DNA of 64,000 nt from Tychonema sp. LEGE 06208. Its GTDB lineage: Bacteria > Cyanobacteriota > Cyanobacteriia > Cyanobacteriales > Microcoleaceae. This document shows positions 46,786 through 55,760 of this stretch, one piece after another. The translations under genes were made by a program, and so were the position numbers. The stretch spans positions 1 to 64,000 of the forward strand of contig NZ_JADEWT010000013.1 in the NCBI RefSeq assembly GCF_015207505.1, read 5' to 3'. The notes below the pieces were generated by a model. The model was not told where the DNA came from. It saw only the letters and a program-made list of their open reading frames with translations, and did no database searches. Numbering within the stretch: position 1 is the first letter of the stretch; each line of letters opens with the position of its first letter.

Positions 46786-48408
46786 CTAATCTTGAAACAC
46801 CATAATGCTGCCCGAATAGCAAGCTACCCAAACCTGATGAGTTTCCGGATCGTAAGTAATTCCGATCGGACTTGAATTAACATTTACTGTTTGCAAAACT
46901 TTCATGTCGCTCGTTCTAACTTTGCTAACAGTATTCGAGAAATAGTTAACCACGTAAATCAGTTGACCGTCATCCGAAATCGCCATGCTGCGAGGTGCAT
47001 TTCCAGTCCTCACTTTTTGAGCCACTTCACCCGTTTTTAGGTCAATCTTTGCCACATTTCCTTCACCGTTTAACGTGGCATAAAGATAATTTCCCTTCGG
47101 ATCTATTGTCAGATGACGCGGCGCATTGCCAATATTTCTCAGCCATTCTACCGAAAAATTTATCAAATTTACTTTCGCAATATCCGAAGAACCCATGACG
47201 GCTATATAGGCATTCTTTGAGTCAGGACTTACCGCAATTCCCCGAGGATATGCACCTAGTTTTACCCGCTCGATTTCGAGATTTTTATTTATATCAACTA
47301 CGCTCAAATCCCAACTGCACCAATTGCTGGCGAGGGCGAAGCGATTGTCTGGTGAAACAGCATTGAATTTGGGAACAGCACCCACAGGAATTACGTTTTC
47401 TATTTTTAACGTTTTGGTATTGATGCGGTAGAGGAAACTTTGGTCGTGTTTGGCCGATGGAGTACATCTATCACTCCCCGGATTGTCGAACCCTTTACCG
47501 TACATCTGGTAGTTGGATACGTAGGCATATTTGCCGTCTGTTGAAAAAGCAGCTTCTACGGGAGCACCTCGATAATTACCTTTGAATTTAGCAAATCCGA
47601 ACTTGGACAAGTTTATTGTATCGGGAATAGTCTTGACTAATTTAAAGTTCCTGTCGTAAACTGTGATTGTGTGGCTGTACATCATGTTTTGAGCAAAAAA
47701 CAATCCCGACCCTGAATAAACTATTGATTTCGGCGATATTTTGCCGTAAATAGTTTTTTTCAATGTCATGTTGCGGGTAATCTTTTCTGGATGTTTTACC
47801 TGCTTTTCGGGTTGAAATTCAGGTGTTTCTGCTTCGGATTGTGGCGCGGGAGTTTCTGTTTTAAATGGTGGTAAAAATGGTTCTTGAAAAAAAGGTTTTT
47901 TCGGCTGGATTTTAGTTGTATCTTCGAGTTTGTTGGTGTTTTCTGTGGTGCTAGGCGATGGGGAATATTGATTTTCTTGGGGATAGCTACGCCGATCGTA
48001 CTTTGACTGCGTTTCGTCAGCGGGTTGATTGTCAGCTAGAGCGCTTTCCGGTTTAACGTTAAGTGCTGACAAGGTTTGAGGGCCGACAATTCCGTCAATT
48101 TCCAGGTTGTTGTCTGCTTGGAACTTTTTCACAGCAGCTTGGGTTATGGAGCCGTAAAATCCTGTGGGTTTCTGGCTAAAATATCCTGCGTCTTGTAGTG
48201 TTTTCTGGAGTTCGGCAACTTCGGGGCCTGAATCGCCTTTTTTGATGGCCAGGGTGGGGTTGACTATATTTAAAATTGTGAGAGCGATCGTAAAGAAAAG
48301 TAAAGGAGGAAAGGCTAAATTTAGGTGTTTTGTCGAGTTGGGCGATCGAGTTTGAGGCGCAGGCGTTTCCCAAGTTTCAGCTAAATGCAGGTAAGCTAAT
48401 CCGTCCAT
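46786..48408 (-). CDS. peptidoglycan-binding domain plus YncE-like beta-propeller protein
   Basis: A membrane helix near residues 33-54 (PPLLFFTIALTILNIVNPTL) leads to a PG_binding_1 domain at about 56-115 (GDSGPEVAELQKTLQDAGYF ... GIVGPQTLSAL). A Pro/Glu-rich linker of ~95 residues follows. The last ~320 residues are YVTN/YncE-type propeller repeats (AVSPDNRFALASNW, IAVSPDSKNAYIAV, AISDDGQLIYVVNY). It is probably a cell-envelope protein tied to peptidoglycan. Ligand is unknown. Confidence 0.88.
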   Translation of the reverse strand: MDGLAYLHLAETWETPAPQTRSPNSTKHLNLAFPPLLFFTIALTILNIVNPTLAIKKGDSGPEVAELQKTLQDAGYFSQKPTGFYGSITQAAVKKFQADNNLEIDGIVGPQTLSALNVKPESALADNQPADETQSKYDRRSYPQENQYSPSPSTTENTNKLEDTTKIQPKKPFFQEPFLPPFKTETPAPQSEAETPEFQPEKQVKHPEKITRNMTLKKTIYGKISPKSIVYSGSGLFFAQNMMYSHTITVYDRNFKLVKTIPDTINLSKFGFAKFKGNYRGAPVEAAFSTDGKYAYVSNYQMYGKGFDNPGSDRCTPSAKHDQSFLYRINTKTLKIENVIPVGAVPKFNAVSPDNRFALASNWCSWDLSVVDINKNLEIERVKLGAYPRGIAVSPDSKNAYIAVMGSSDIAKVNLINFSVEWLRNIGNAPRHLTIDPKGNYLYATLNGEGNVAKIDLKTGEVAQKVRTGNAPRSMAISDDGQLIYVVNYFSNTVSKVRTSDMKVLQTVNVNSSPIGITYDPETHQVWVACYSGSIMVFQD

Positions 48409-48525
48409 AGTTTTTACCAGGTATTTTGGATGCTATAGCAATCCTAAATGATTTATGGTACTACTCGCGATCGGGTTCTGCCTGGGAACCAGTTATAAAT
48501 TAGTCCTAGACGCGCGAGTGGTGAG

Positions 48526-48591
48526 AAACCGGGTTGTATTGCGAAAATACTGCATCTAGACCTTTAATCTCGATTTAAACCCGGTTTCTGT
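48526..48591. repeat. 66-bp AGAAACCGGGTT element
   Basis: Starts AGAAACCGGGTTGTA and ends TAAACCCGGTTTCT. Interior GCGAAAATACTGCAT resembles the copy at 18754. It lies in the gap before alr. Confidence 0.75.
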
Positions 48592-48676
48592 GGTATTAAT
48601 GCGTAATTCCTGATAATTAAACCTAGGATAAAATCTCCGAGCAGTGTTTAATTGTGTAAGCAAGATAGGAGCGACA

Positions 48677-49882
48677 ATGTTGAGCGAGGAAGAAAAAACA
48701 GCAGAATCGGCGCTAACAAAAAACCGCCAGACGGTGCTGTGGAAAGGTGATGGCGGACTTTGCCAGCGGGCTTGGGTAGAAATTGATTTGGCAGCTTTAA
48801 CTCACAATGTAAAACAGCTTAAAAATCTGTTATCTCCCCAAACTGAATTGATGGCAGTTGTGAAGGCGGATGCTTACGGGCACGGTGCTGTTGCAGTCAG
48901 TCAAACAGTATTGCAAGCTGGTGCTAGTTGGCTTGGTGTGGCGACGATTCCCGAAGGCATAGAATTGCGAGAAGCTGGGATAGAAGCGCCGATTTTGCTG
49001 TTGGGGGCAACTCATACAGCGGCGCAGGTAAGGGCGATCGCCCAATGGCACTTGCAGCCCACTATTTGTACTGCCAAACAAGCCCTAATTTTTTCCGAAG
49101 TTCTCGCTACTCTCGATCGCTCTTTGCCCGTTCACGCTAAGTTAGATACGGGAATGTCTCGCTTGGGTACGCCCGCGTCGGAAGCAACAGAATTTGTGCA
49201 ATTAGTCAAGCGGTTGCCCAATTTAAAATTAGCTAGCATTTACTCTCACTTGGCGACAGCCGACAGTCCCGATCCCGCTGTTATGACTGTTCAGCACGAT
49301 CGGTTCAAACGGGCGATCGAGCAAATTCAAACAGCAGGAATTAACCCCCCCCGCCTGCACTTGGCAAACTCGGCGGCGGCCCTGGCAAACCCCGATTTAC
49401 ACTACGATTTAGTGCGAGTCGGTTTGGCTACCTACGGTATTTATCCAGCTCCTCACTTGCAGTCGATCGCTTCTTTGCAGCCGGCAATGCAGGTAAAAGC
49501 CCGGATTACTCAAGTGAAAACAATTGCAGCAGGCACCGGTGTCAGTTATGGCTATCAATTTATCGCCTCGCAGCAGACACAGATTGCCGTAGTTGGCATC
49601 GGCTATGCAGATGGGATTCCGCGCAATCTTTCTAATAAAATTCAGGTTTTAGTCAGGGGCAAATTTGTGCCGCAAATCGGAGCAGTGACGATGGATCAAT
49701 TAATGCTGGATGTCTCGGCAATTCCCGATTTAGAAGTCGGCGAAGTGGTGACGCTGTTGGGCAAAGATGGGGAAAATGAAATTACTGCAGACGGTTGGGC
49801 AGAAATTTTAGGAACTATTTCCTGGGAAATTCTCTGCGGTTTTAAACACCGATTGCCCCGCGTAGCAGTGATTAGTCAGTAG
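48677..49882 (+). CDS. alr: alanine racemase
   Basis: The PLP enzyme makes D-alanine for peptidoglycan. Lys63 in VVKADAYGHG binds PLP; DTGMSRLG and the catalytic-Tyr-containing GVSYGYQF are present, as is the C-terminal IGAVTMDQLMLDVS. Start 48677 (AGGAG 6 nt upstream) gives 401 residues; a GTG at 48644 would add 11 residues and lacks a ribosome site. The N-terminal extension of ~30 residues before RAWVEIDLAAL is longer than in E. coli but common in cyanobacteria. Confidence 0.95.
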   Translation: MLSEEEKTAESALTKNRQTVLWKGDGGLCQRAWVEIDLAALTHNVKQLKNLLSPQTELMAVVKADAYGHGAVAVSQTVLQAGASWLGVATIPEGIELREAGIEAPILLLGATHTAAQVRAIAQWHLQPTICTAKQALIFSEVLATLDRSLPVHAKLDTGMSRLGTPASEATEFVQLVKRLPNLKLASIYSHLATADSPDPAVMTVQHDRFKRAIEQIQTAGINPPRLHLANSAAALANPDLHYDLVRVGLATYGIYPAPHLQSIASLQPAMQVKARITQVKTIAAGTGVSYGYQFIASQQTQIAVVGIGYADGIPRNLSNKIQVLVRGKFVPQIGAVTMDQLMLDVSAIPDLEVGEVVTLLGKDGENEITADGWAEILGTISWEILCGFKHRLPRVAVISQ

Positions 49883-49937
49883 TCAGTAGTCAGTAGTTAT
49901 TGGTTGTTTGTTATTGGGCTGGAATACCCAATCCCTC

Positions 49938-49995
49938 CGCTTCGCGCTCGCCCAATCCCTCCGCTTCGCTCCGCCCAATCCCTCCGCTTCGCTCA
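49938..49995. repeat. CCCTCCGCTTCGCTC tandem repeats
   Basis: Three units of CCCAATCCCTCCGCTTCGC with variable tails are followed by CAATTAC heptamer-like repeats up to the MscS start. The same core appears at 5265-5325. Confidence 0.75.
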
Positions 49996-50029
49996 ATTAC
50001 CAATTACTAATTCCCAATTACCAATTAAC

Positions 50030-50878
50030 ATGACAGTTATTCAGACGTTTTTACCAATAGCCCAAACCTTGTATTCCCAGCTAAATGCAGAAAGAACACA
50101 AGCCTTGGAAGTAGCCCAAGAATTCTCGAAAAAGTTCGTAGAATTGGGGTTTAAAGTTGTACCTCAAGTGCTGTGGGCGATCGGCATTTTGTTAATTACG
50201 CGATTTGCGATCGATGTGGCGGGGCGCGTGACTCGCCGAACTCTGAGTCGCACCGAGCCCACGCTGCGGAAATTCTTAGTTCAAGCTGCAGAAATTACGA
50301 TTTTGATTGTCGGAGTAGTCGCAGCTTTGAGTCAGTTGGGAATTCAAACTACCAGTGTGGTGGCGGTGGTTGGTGCGGCGGGTTTGGCGATTGGCTTGGC
50401 GTGGCAAAATACTTTGTCGCACTTTGCTGCTGGGGTAATGTTGATTAGTTTGCGGCCTTTTGAAGTGGGAGATGCAATCGAAGCTACTGATGTGAAGGGA
50501 GTTGTCGATAGCATCGGGATTTTTTCAACTACTGTTGTGACGGACGATCGCATAAAAATTATTGTCCCTAACAACCAGCTATTTAACGGTACACTGAAAA
50601 ATACCACGGCAATGGGAACGAGGCGAGTAGACTTAAAAATTGATATTGGCGATCGGCCGATCCGTCCAATGATGGCTGAGTTATTAGAAATTGCCCACTC
50701 TCACCCCCTAGTGTTGGAAAATCCGCCCCCGACTTGTTTAGTAGCCGAGATTACTCCAGATACAACTATTTTATCTCTCCGGCCTTGGTGCGCGTCGGTG
50801 GCCTACGAACAAGTGCGATCGCAAGTTCAAGAACACGTCAAAGAAGCAATGAATGCCCACAAAAATCAAGCACAATAG
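50030..50878 (+). CDS. small-conductance mechanosensitive channel (MscS family)
   Basis: The 282-residue protein has three N-terminal helices; the third is the pore helix (TTSVVAVVGAAGLAIGLAWQNTLSHFAAGVMLI) with Gly/Ala packing, followed by the beta domain RPFEVGDAIEATDVKG and the C-terminal vestibule (IGDRPIRPMMAELL). It releases solutes under hypo-osmotic shock. Start 50030 is chosen since the longer frame from 49904 runs through the repeat units. No Shine-Dalgarno; CAATTAAC repeats abut the ATG. Confidence 0.93.
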   Translation: MTVIQTFLPIAQTLYSQLNAERTQALEVAQEFSKKFVELGFKVVPQVLWAIGILLITRFAIDVAGRVTRRTLSRTEPTLRKFLVQAAEITILIVGVVAALSQLGIQTTSVVAVVGAAGLAIGLAWQNTLSHFAAGVMLISLRPFEVGDAIEATDVKGVVDSIGIFSTTVVTDDRIKIIVPNNQLFNGTLKNTTAMGTRRVDLKIDIGDRPIRPMMAELLEIAHSHPLVLENPPPTCLVAEITPDTTILSLRPWCASVAYEQVRSQVQEHVKEAMNAHKNQAQ

Positions 50879-50919
50879 ATATCAATCCAAAATCTAAAAT
50901 CCCAAATCCAAAATCTAAA

Positions 50920-52044
50920 ATGAGCAACTGGTATCCGCAGCAAATTTTGCAAGAACCCGGTGTCAGGATGTCCGCCACCGAAAGACAAACAATTCTCAGC
51001 AAATTTCCGCCTCCCGACGAAAACAATCAAATTTATGCCGACGCAATTTTTGAAGGCGGAGGCGTGCGTGGAGTTGCGTTTTTAGGGGCGCTCAGATGCT
51101 GCAGCGATTTGGGCATCCGCTGGCGAAAATTGGCAGGCACTTCTGCCGGTGCAATTACGGCTGCAGTATTGGCAACAGACTTGTCAATTGATGACTTAGA
51201 AGAACTGTTGGGACAGCTAGATTACAACATATTTTTAACTCAAAAAAATAGTCCTCTAATATTAAATGGCGACCCCGCAGACGACCTGCAATCTCCAGCT
51301 TGGACGCTACTTTTCCTAACAATTAGCCGCCAGATGGGTGAATATTCTTCGCAGCCTTTCCGGCAGTGGTTGGAAGCAACACTTGCTAAAGGTCACTTGC
51401 ACACTTTTGCTGATGTCAAACAACTGGTAAAAGACCGGGAATTAAAAGTAGTAATATCTAACCTCAGTCGCGGTGAAATGTTGGTAATTCCCGATGATTT
51501 AAACCGACGGGAATCGGCGGATTCCGACGCTTTGTACGAGGAGTTGCAGCTCAAAAGCGCTGAAGATTTTAGCGTTGCTGAAGCGGTGCGGCTGTCGATG
51601 AGTATTCCCCTATTTTTTGAGCCGGGAAAACTCGGAAACGACTTAATTGTCGATGGGGGAATTCTGAGCAATTTTCCGCTGTGGATTTATGACACGCAAT
51701 CGGGTTCGACTCCGGTTGCACCGCGCTGGTTTACCTTTGGGTTTCGGTTGGTTGATACTGGCCTGGAAAATCAAATTAAGATTAAAAATCCGGTGTCGAT
51801 GCTGTCGGCGATGTTCACAACGATGATGAAAGCAAGAGACCGCTATCACCAGCGGGAGATGGATAAAGGTAGGGTGATTAATATTGATGTGACTGAAGCT
51901 CAGGTGACGACGACGGATTTTCAACTTGATGCCGATCGCAAGGCTAATCTGTACCGGTTGGGCTATTTGTATACTAAGAGGTTCTTTTTGAGTTCCAATT
52001 TTAGTTGGGAAAAGCACTTGAAGGCTAGGGGCTTTGGCGAGTAG
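50920..52044 (+). CDS. patatin-like phospholipase family protein
   Basis: A Ser-Asp dyad lipase fold: oxyanion GGGVRG at 46-51, nucleophile Ser75 in GTSAG, and the Asp in VDGGILSNFP. From ATG 50920 the product has 374 residues. The start codon lies in an AAAATCTAAAATG repeat with no Shine-Dalgarno; the longer frame from 50734 overlaps the MscS gene and is rejected. Bacterial patatins cut membrane lipids; some serve in defence systems, but there is no partner gene here to suggest that. Confidence 0.9.
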   Translation: MSNWYPQQILQEPGVRMSATERQTILSKFPPPDENNQIYADAIFEGGGVRGVAFLGALRCCSDLGIRWRKLAGTSAGAITAAVLATDLSIDDLEELLGQLDYNIFLTQKNSPLILNGDPADDLQSPAWTLLFLTISRQMGEYSSQPFRQWLEATLAKGHLHTFADVKQLVKDRELKVVISNLSRGEMLVIPDDLNRRESADSDALYEELQLKSAEDFSVAEAVRLSMSIPLFFEPGKLGNDLIVDGGILSNFPLWIYDTQSGSTPVAPRWFTFGFRLVDTGLENQIKIKNPVSMLSAMFTTMMKARDRYHQREMDKGRVINIDVTEAQVTTTDFQLDADRKANLYRLGYLYTKRFFLSSNFSWEKHLKARGFGE

Positions 52045-52135
52045 GCATTGGGAATGGGCCCGCGCAGGGCATTGGGCATCGGCCCGCGCAGGGCATTGGC
52101 CCGCGCAGGGCATTGGGCATCGGGGATTGGGAATA
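52045..52135. repeat. GC-rich minisatellite GGCCCGCGCAGGGCATT
   Basis: Three to four copies of a 17-bp unit, mixed with GGGCATT heptamers, follow the patatin stop directly. It is unlike the AT-rich heptamer arrays in composition. Confidence 0.75.
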
Positions 52136-52323
52136 GTTGATTTTTCTTTCTTCTTCCTTATGACTTCAATATTTGAGTCAAGCTCAATAATTCATCTGTG
52201 TATCCGTGTCAAAATCCCTGTTGTACCCTTCTTCCTTCGAGACAGAGTAAGGGATTGAGGAATCTTTAAATTAGGGGTTGGCAAAAAGAAGATGTGTGTG
52301 CTATAGTTAGTTACCGTCATCTT

Positions 52324-52412
52324 GGAGAGGTGGCTGAGTGGTCGAAAGCGGCAGATTGCTAATCTGTTAAGGGTGTTAACATCCTTCGAGGGTTCAAATC
52401 CCTCCCTCTCCG
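52324..52412 (+). tRNA. tRNA-Ser (anticodon GCU)
   Basis: The acceptor arms GGAGAGG (52324-52330) and CCTCTCC (52405-52411) pair fully, with G as discriminator. The D arm, the anticodon loop TTGCTAA (anticodon GCT), a long class II variable arm (GGGTGTTAACATCC) and the T arm GGGTTCAAATCCC are all present. CCA is not encoded. A class II arm plus GCT identifies serine for AGY codons. Confidence 0.97.
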
Positions 52413-52524
52413 TTCTAGAACTTGTAAGAAAAAATTATTGTTAATCAAATTTTTGGACGGGCTTTGAGCATCGTCCAAATTATTTTTGCAATTCAAGTCT
52501 AGTCGCAATAATCAGCTACTAAAT

Positions 52525-53463
52525 CTAATTAAGTGCCTTCATCGCTTCGACAAATTGCCGCGATATAAATGGCAAAATTTCTTCATTCTTGCTATTCTCT
52601 TTACCCTCGGTAAATACAACTAACAAATACGGCCGCAAACCGGGTATTTCAATATAAGCAGCATCGTGGCGAACTTGACTTGTCAGCCCTGCTTTTGACC
52701 ACAATTTTGCATCTTCTGGCAATCCGCCGCCTAAAAAACCTGTAACTTGATTTTCGGGATCTGCCTCTAATTCTGCTGGTGCTAAACTGCGTTTCATTAA
52801 GCCCATCATTGCTTGCGATGCTTTGGCAGAAACAGCTACGCCGCCTATTATACTGTGCAGCAAACGCGCCGCTGCATTGGTGGTCAGCATATTTCTATTT
52901 TCCATTAATTCTCCCAGAAATGCTCGCTCGCGACCGTAGGGCCCATCGCACCAGGTTTTTTGATTGGCGTTAATATTTTGTAATTCCGGCCAATCTAATG
53001 ATTGAAAGTAACGGTTGACGATGTTTCGCTGCTGTTTCCAAGTTTCAAAGGGGCTTGGTGATAATTCTGGGCCGCTGGTGGTGCCGGTGAGCGCGTCTAC
53101 TACTAAACCGGTGGCGTCGTTGCTGGAATCAACTATCATATCTCGGACGGCGCGTTCTAATTCTGGCGATGTTTGAATCATGCCTTTTTGGGCCCATTCC
53201 CAGATGGCAACGAGGTAGAATAATTTGATGATGCTGGCGGGATAAATTCGTTCGGATGCTCGGTTGCTAAAACCTCGCGGTTGATATTTCCAAAATTCTG
53301 GTGCGCTGAGGGCGCCGCCCGTGTTGACTCGCACTGGCGGATCGTAGACTATCCAGGTAATGGCTGTGCGATCGCCCGTCAATCCTGTAAATTCTGACAA
53401 TGCAGAGTCTATAATGCTACTGCCGAGGGTTTCTAATTGTTCGTCTTTGTGGAAAAATGTCAT
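52525..53463 (-). CDS. serine hydrolase, class A beta-lactamase-like
   Basis: Ser77-x2-Lys80 (YPASIIKLF) is the active site, SSNDA (of the SDN type) follows, and SKAGL replaces the KTG box. The 312 residues fit the beta-lactamase2/serine hydrolase family rather than a true resistance enzyme: no signal peptide is visible and KTG is altered. It may be a peptidase or an esterase acting on cell-wall-like substrates. It is divergent from the NlpC/P60 gene. Confidence 0.85.
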   Translation of the reverse strand: MTFFHKDEQLETLGSSIIDSALSEFTGLTGDRTAITWIVYDPPVRVNTGGALSAPEFWKYQPRGFSNRASERIYPASIIKLFYLVAIWEWAQKGMIQTSPELERAVRDMIVDSSNDATGLVVDALTGTTSGPELSPSPFETWKQQRNIVNRYFQSLDWPELQNINANQKTWCDGPYGRERAFLGELMENRNMLTTNAAARLLHSIIGGVAVSAKASQAMMGLMKRSLAPAELEADPENQVTGFLGGGLPEDAKLWSKAGLTSQVRHDAAYIEIPGLRPYLLVVFTEGKENSKNEEILPFISRQFVEAMKALN

Positions 53464-53558
53464 GGTTTATGGCGGACGGTTAACGGTTAACGGCGGTTTG
53501 CTAATGGCCATAAATCGTTGGATGCGAACAATTAACAGCAAATAATTAGCAATTAGCA

Positions 53559-54260
53559 ATGGTCAATTCTCAATTATCTGATGTTGTGGAGTACCGGGTG
53601 CGATCGCACATAAATATTTACGATTCCCCAAAGTGCGATCGTTTGGCAACTCAAGCATCGCAGGGGCGACATTTGCGCGCCCTCAACCAAAGTCGGAGCG
53701 AGGTAAACTTCGATACAAACGCTGTGATGGTACGGCTGTGCGAAGACGATTATCCCGGATGGTTGGATCTTCGAGATATTGACTTGCTCGAAGTCACAGA
53801 AACAGTGTATCATCCTTTGGTGCTTTCAGAGTTTCAAATCAGGGAAAAATTGCCCGTTGCAATTACTTTTGCTCGTGCAGCCATGAACCAATCTAATTAT
53901 TATCTTTGGGGCGGTACAGTCGGGCCAAATTATGATTGTTCGGGATTGATGCAAGCTGCTTTTGTGGCTGCAGGCATTTGGTTGCCTAGGGATGCTTATC
54001 AACAGGAAGCTTTTACTAAACCTATTAGTATTGGTGCTGTAGAACCGGGAAATTTAGTATTTTTTGGAACGCCAGAAAAAGCCACTCATGTAGGATTGTG
54101 TCTCGGAGATCGTCGCTACATTCACAGTTCGGGACAAGCACAAGGTCGCAACGGTATCGGTATCGATGTTTTGTCGGAGGATGGGGATGAAGTCAGTCAA
54201 TTTTATTACCATCAGTTGCGGGGATATGGTAAAGTGGTCGCCAGTTATCAACCTAGTTAG
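53559..54260 (+). CDS. NlpC/P60 family cell-wall endopeptidase with SH3 domain
   Basis: The 233-residue protein resembles the crystallised cyanobacterial gamma-D-glutamyl-L-diamino acid endopeptidase. An N-terminal SH3b-like domain (YRVRSHINIYDSP ... PGWLDLRDIDLL) precedes the C40 domain with Cys127 (YDCSGL) and His177 (THVGL) of the catalytic triad. No signal peptide is present, consistent with a role in recycling of cell-wall peptides. The start ATG has AT-rich repeats before it. Confidence 0.93.
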   Translation: MVNSQLSDVVEYRVRSHINIYDSPKCDRLATQASQGRHLRALNQSRSEVNFDTNAVMVRLCEDDYPGWLDLRDIDLLEVTETVYHPLVLSEFQIREKLPVAITFARAAMNQSNYYLWGGTVGPNYDCSGLMQAAFVAAGIWLPRDAYQQEAFTKPISIGAVEPGNLVFFGTPEKATHVGLCLGDRRYIHSSGQAQGRNGIGIDVLSEDGDEVSQFYYHQLRGYGKVVASYQPS

Positions 54261-54287
54261 TTTATTGGGCGATCGCACTACGAACAA

Positions 54288-54352
54288 AGAAACCGGGTTT
54301 TTACCGAGATTGAGGGTGGGAACAAATGATTTTCGTAAAAAACCCGGTTTCT
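54288..54352. repeat. 65-bp AGAAACCGGGTT element
   Basis: Ends AGAAACCGGGTTTTT and AAAAAACCCGGTTTCT are inverted repeats; the interior differs from the other copies. Starts 27 bp after the NlpC/P60 stop. Confidence 0.75.
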
Positions 54353-54386
54353 GGCCACCACGCCTAAGTTCTGTAGTTCTTAATTA

Positions 54387-54476
54387 ATGACTAATGACTA
54401 ATGACCAATGACTAATGACTAATGACTAATGACCAATGACTAATGACTAATGACTAATGACCAATGACTAATGATT
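54387..54476. repeat. ATGACTA/ATGACCA heptamer array
   Basis: About 13 heptamers, with ATGACCA recurring among ATGACTA. The array ends about 22 bp before the GT2 start codon. The ATGACTA unit is the same as at 34396-34412. Confidence 0.88.
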
Positions 54477-54498
54477 ACTGATATTATCGAATAAAAAA

Positions 54499-55503
54499 AT
54501 GGACGCTGCATTATTTTTGGAAAAATTGGCTGCACAACAGGCTGGCGCTGAGGTTGTTCTCGACGTTTCGGTAGTAGTGCCGGTGTACAATGAGGTGGAA
54601 AGTTTGCCTCATTTGATTGAGGCGATCGCCTCTGCTATTCAACCATCAGGACTCAGCTATCAAATTATTTGTGTAGATGACGGTTCTAAGGACGGTTCTG
54701 CTGAACTTCTCAAACAATTGGCCGGTAGTCGCGATGACCTTTGTGCTGTGCTTTTGCGCCGCAATTACGGGCAAACTGCTGCGATGTCAGCAGGTTTCGA
54801 TCGCGCGACAGGTCGTGCTATTGTTACCCTAGACGGCGATTTGCAAAATGATCCGGCTGATATTCCGCTATTGTTGGCAAAGTTAAATGAAGGTTACGAT
54901 TTAGTTAGCGGCTGGCGCAAAAATCGGCAGGACAATACTATCAGCAGGTTAATTCCTTCTAAAATTGCTAACTGGCTGATTGGTCGGGTTACAGGCGTAA
55001 CTTTGCATGACTACGGCTGTTCTTTGAAAGCTTACAAATCTGAGTTAGTCGCCGACTTGAATCTTTACGGGGAATTGCACCGATTTTTGCCGGCTTTGGC
55101 GTTTATTGAAGGGGCGAGAATTGCCGAAATGCCGGTGCGCCATCACGCCCGCCGTTTCGGTCAAAGCAAGTACGGAATTTGGCGGACTTTTCGGGTGTTG
55201 ATGGATTTGTTAACTATTTCTTTTATGAAAAAGTTCCTGACTAGACCGATGCACGTTTTTGGACTTTTGGGACTGAGTTCTATGACGTTGGGAACGGTTT
55301 TAGGGATTTATTTGACTTTCGTGAAATTTGGTCTGGGTCAAAGTATTGGTAATCGTCCTTTGCTGATTTTGGCTGTGGTTTTGTTGTTAACTGGCGTGCA
55401 GTTATTTTGTTTTGGTTTGCTGGCGGAAGTGATGATGCGGACTTATCACGAGTCCCAGGGAAAACCGATTTATCGGGTGCGCGAGGTTCTTGGTTCTAAG
55501 TGA
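54499..55503 (+). CDS. glycosyltransferase family 2 with C-terminal membrane helices
   Basis: A DPM1/ArnC/GtrB-like polyprenyl-phosphate glycosyltransferase. The GT-A fold shows SVVVPVYNEVESLP, CVDDGSKDGS and TLDGDLQNDPAD (metal-binding Asp residues), followed by the CSLKAY and RHHARRFGQSKYG motifs of the family. Two C-terminal helices at about 260-315 anchor it in the membrane. It probably loads a sugar on undecaprenyl phosphate for cell-surface glycans. Confidence 0.93.
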   Translation: MDAALFLEKLAAQQAGAEVVLDVSVVVPVYNEVESLPHLIEAIASAIQPSGLSYQIICVDDGSKDGSAELLKQLAGSRDDLCAVLLRRNYGQTAAMSAGFDRATGRAIVTLDGDLQNDPADIPLLLAKLNEGYDLVSGWRKNRQDNTISRLIPSKIANWLIGRVTGVTLHDYGCSLKAYKSELVADLNLYGELHRFLPALAFIEGARIAEMPVRHHARRFGQSKYGIWRTFRVLMDLLTISFMKKFLTRPMHVFGLLGLSSMTLGTVLGIYLTFVKFGLGQSIGNRPLLILAVVLLLTGVQLFCFGLLAEVMMRTYHESQGKPIYRVREVLGSK

Positions 55504-55518
55504 ACGATCCTGTTAGTA

Positions 55519-55583
55519 GATCCCCGACTTCTAGCATTAGCTTTGATGTTGAGTCTGGGAAAGGGTTACAGAAGTTGGGGATC
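55519..55583. repeat. GATCCCCGACTTCT inverted repeat
   Basis: Arms 55519-55532 and 55570-55583 pair with one mismatch and follow the GT2 stop by 15 bp. The arm core CCCCGACTTCT recurs in the perfect hairpin at 59547-59579. Confidence 0.7.
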
Positions 55584-55636
55584 TGGTGTTATATGATTTA
55601 ACTCATCTAGGATATTGAACCGTCTAATCCCAAATG

Positions 55637-55760
55637 GTAAGGTGCGTCGCCACGCTTGAATCTGAAAGTTTCATTGAGTATCTTCTAGCGACGCACCCTA
55701 CAGGTTACTATCAACTGTCAACTGTCAACTGTCAACTGTCAACTGTCAACTGTCAACTGT
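55637..55760. repeat. GTAAGGTGCGTCGC inverted repeat and TCAACTG heptamers
   Basis: Arms 55637-55650 and 55688-55701 are inverted copies of the GTAAGGTGCG family. From about 55709 to 55760 there are about seven TCAACTG heptamers, which touch the iscS stop codon. Confidence 0.8.
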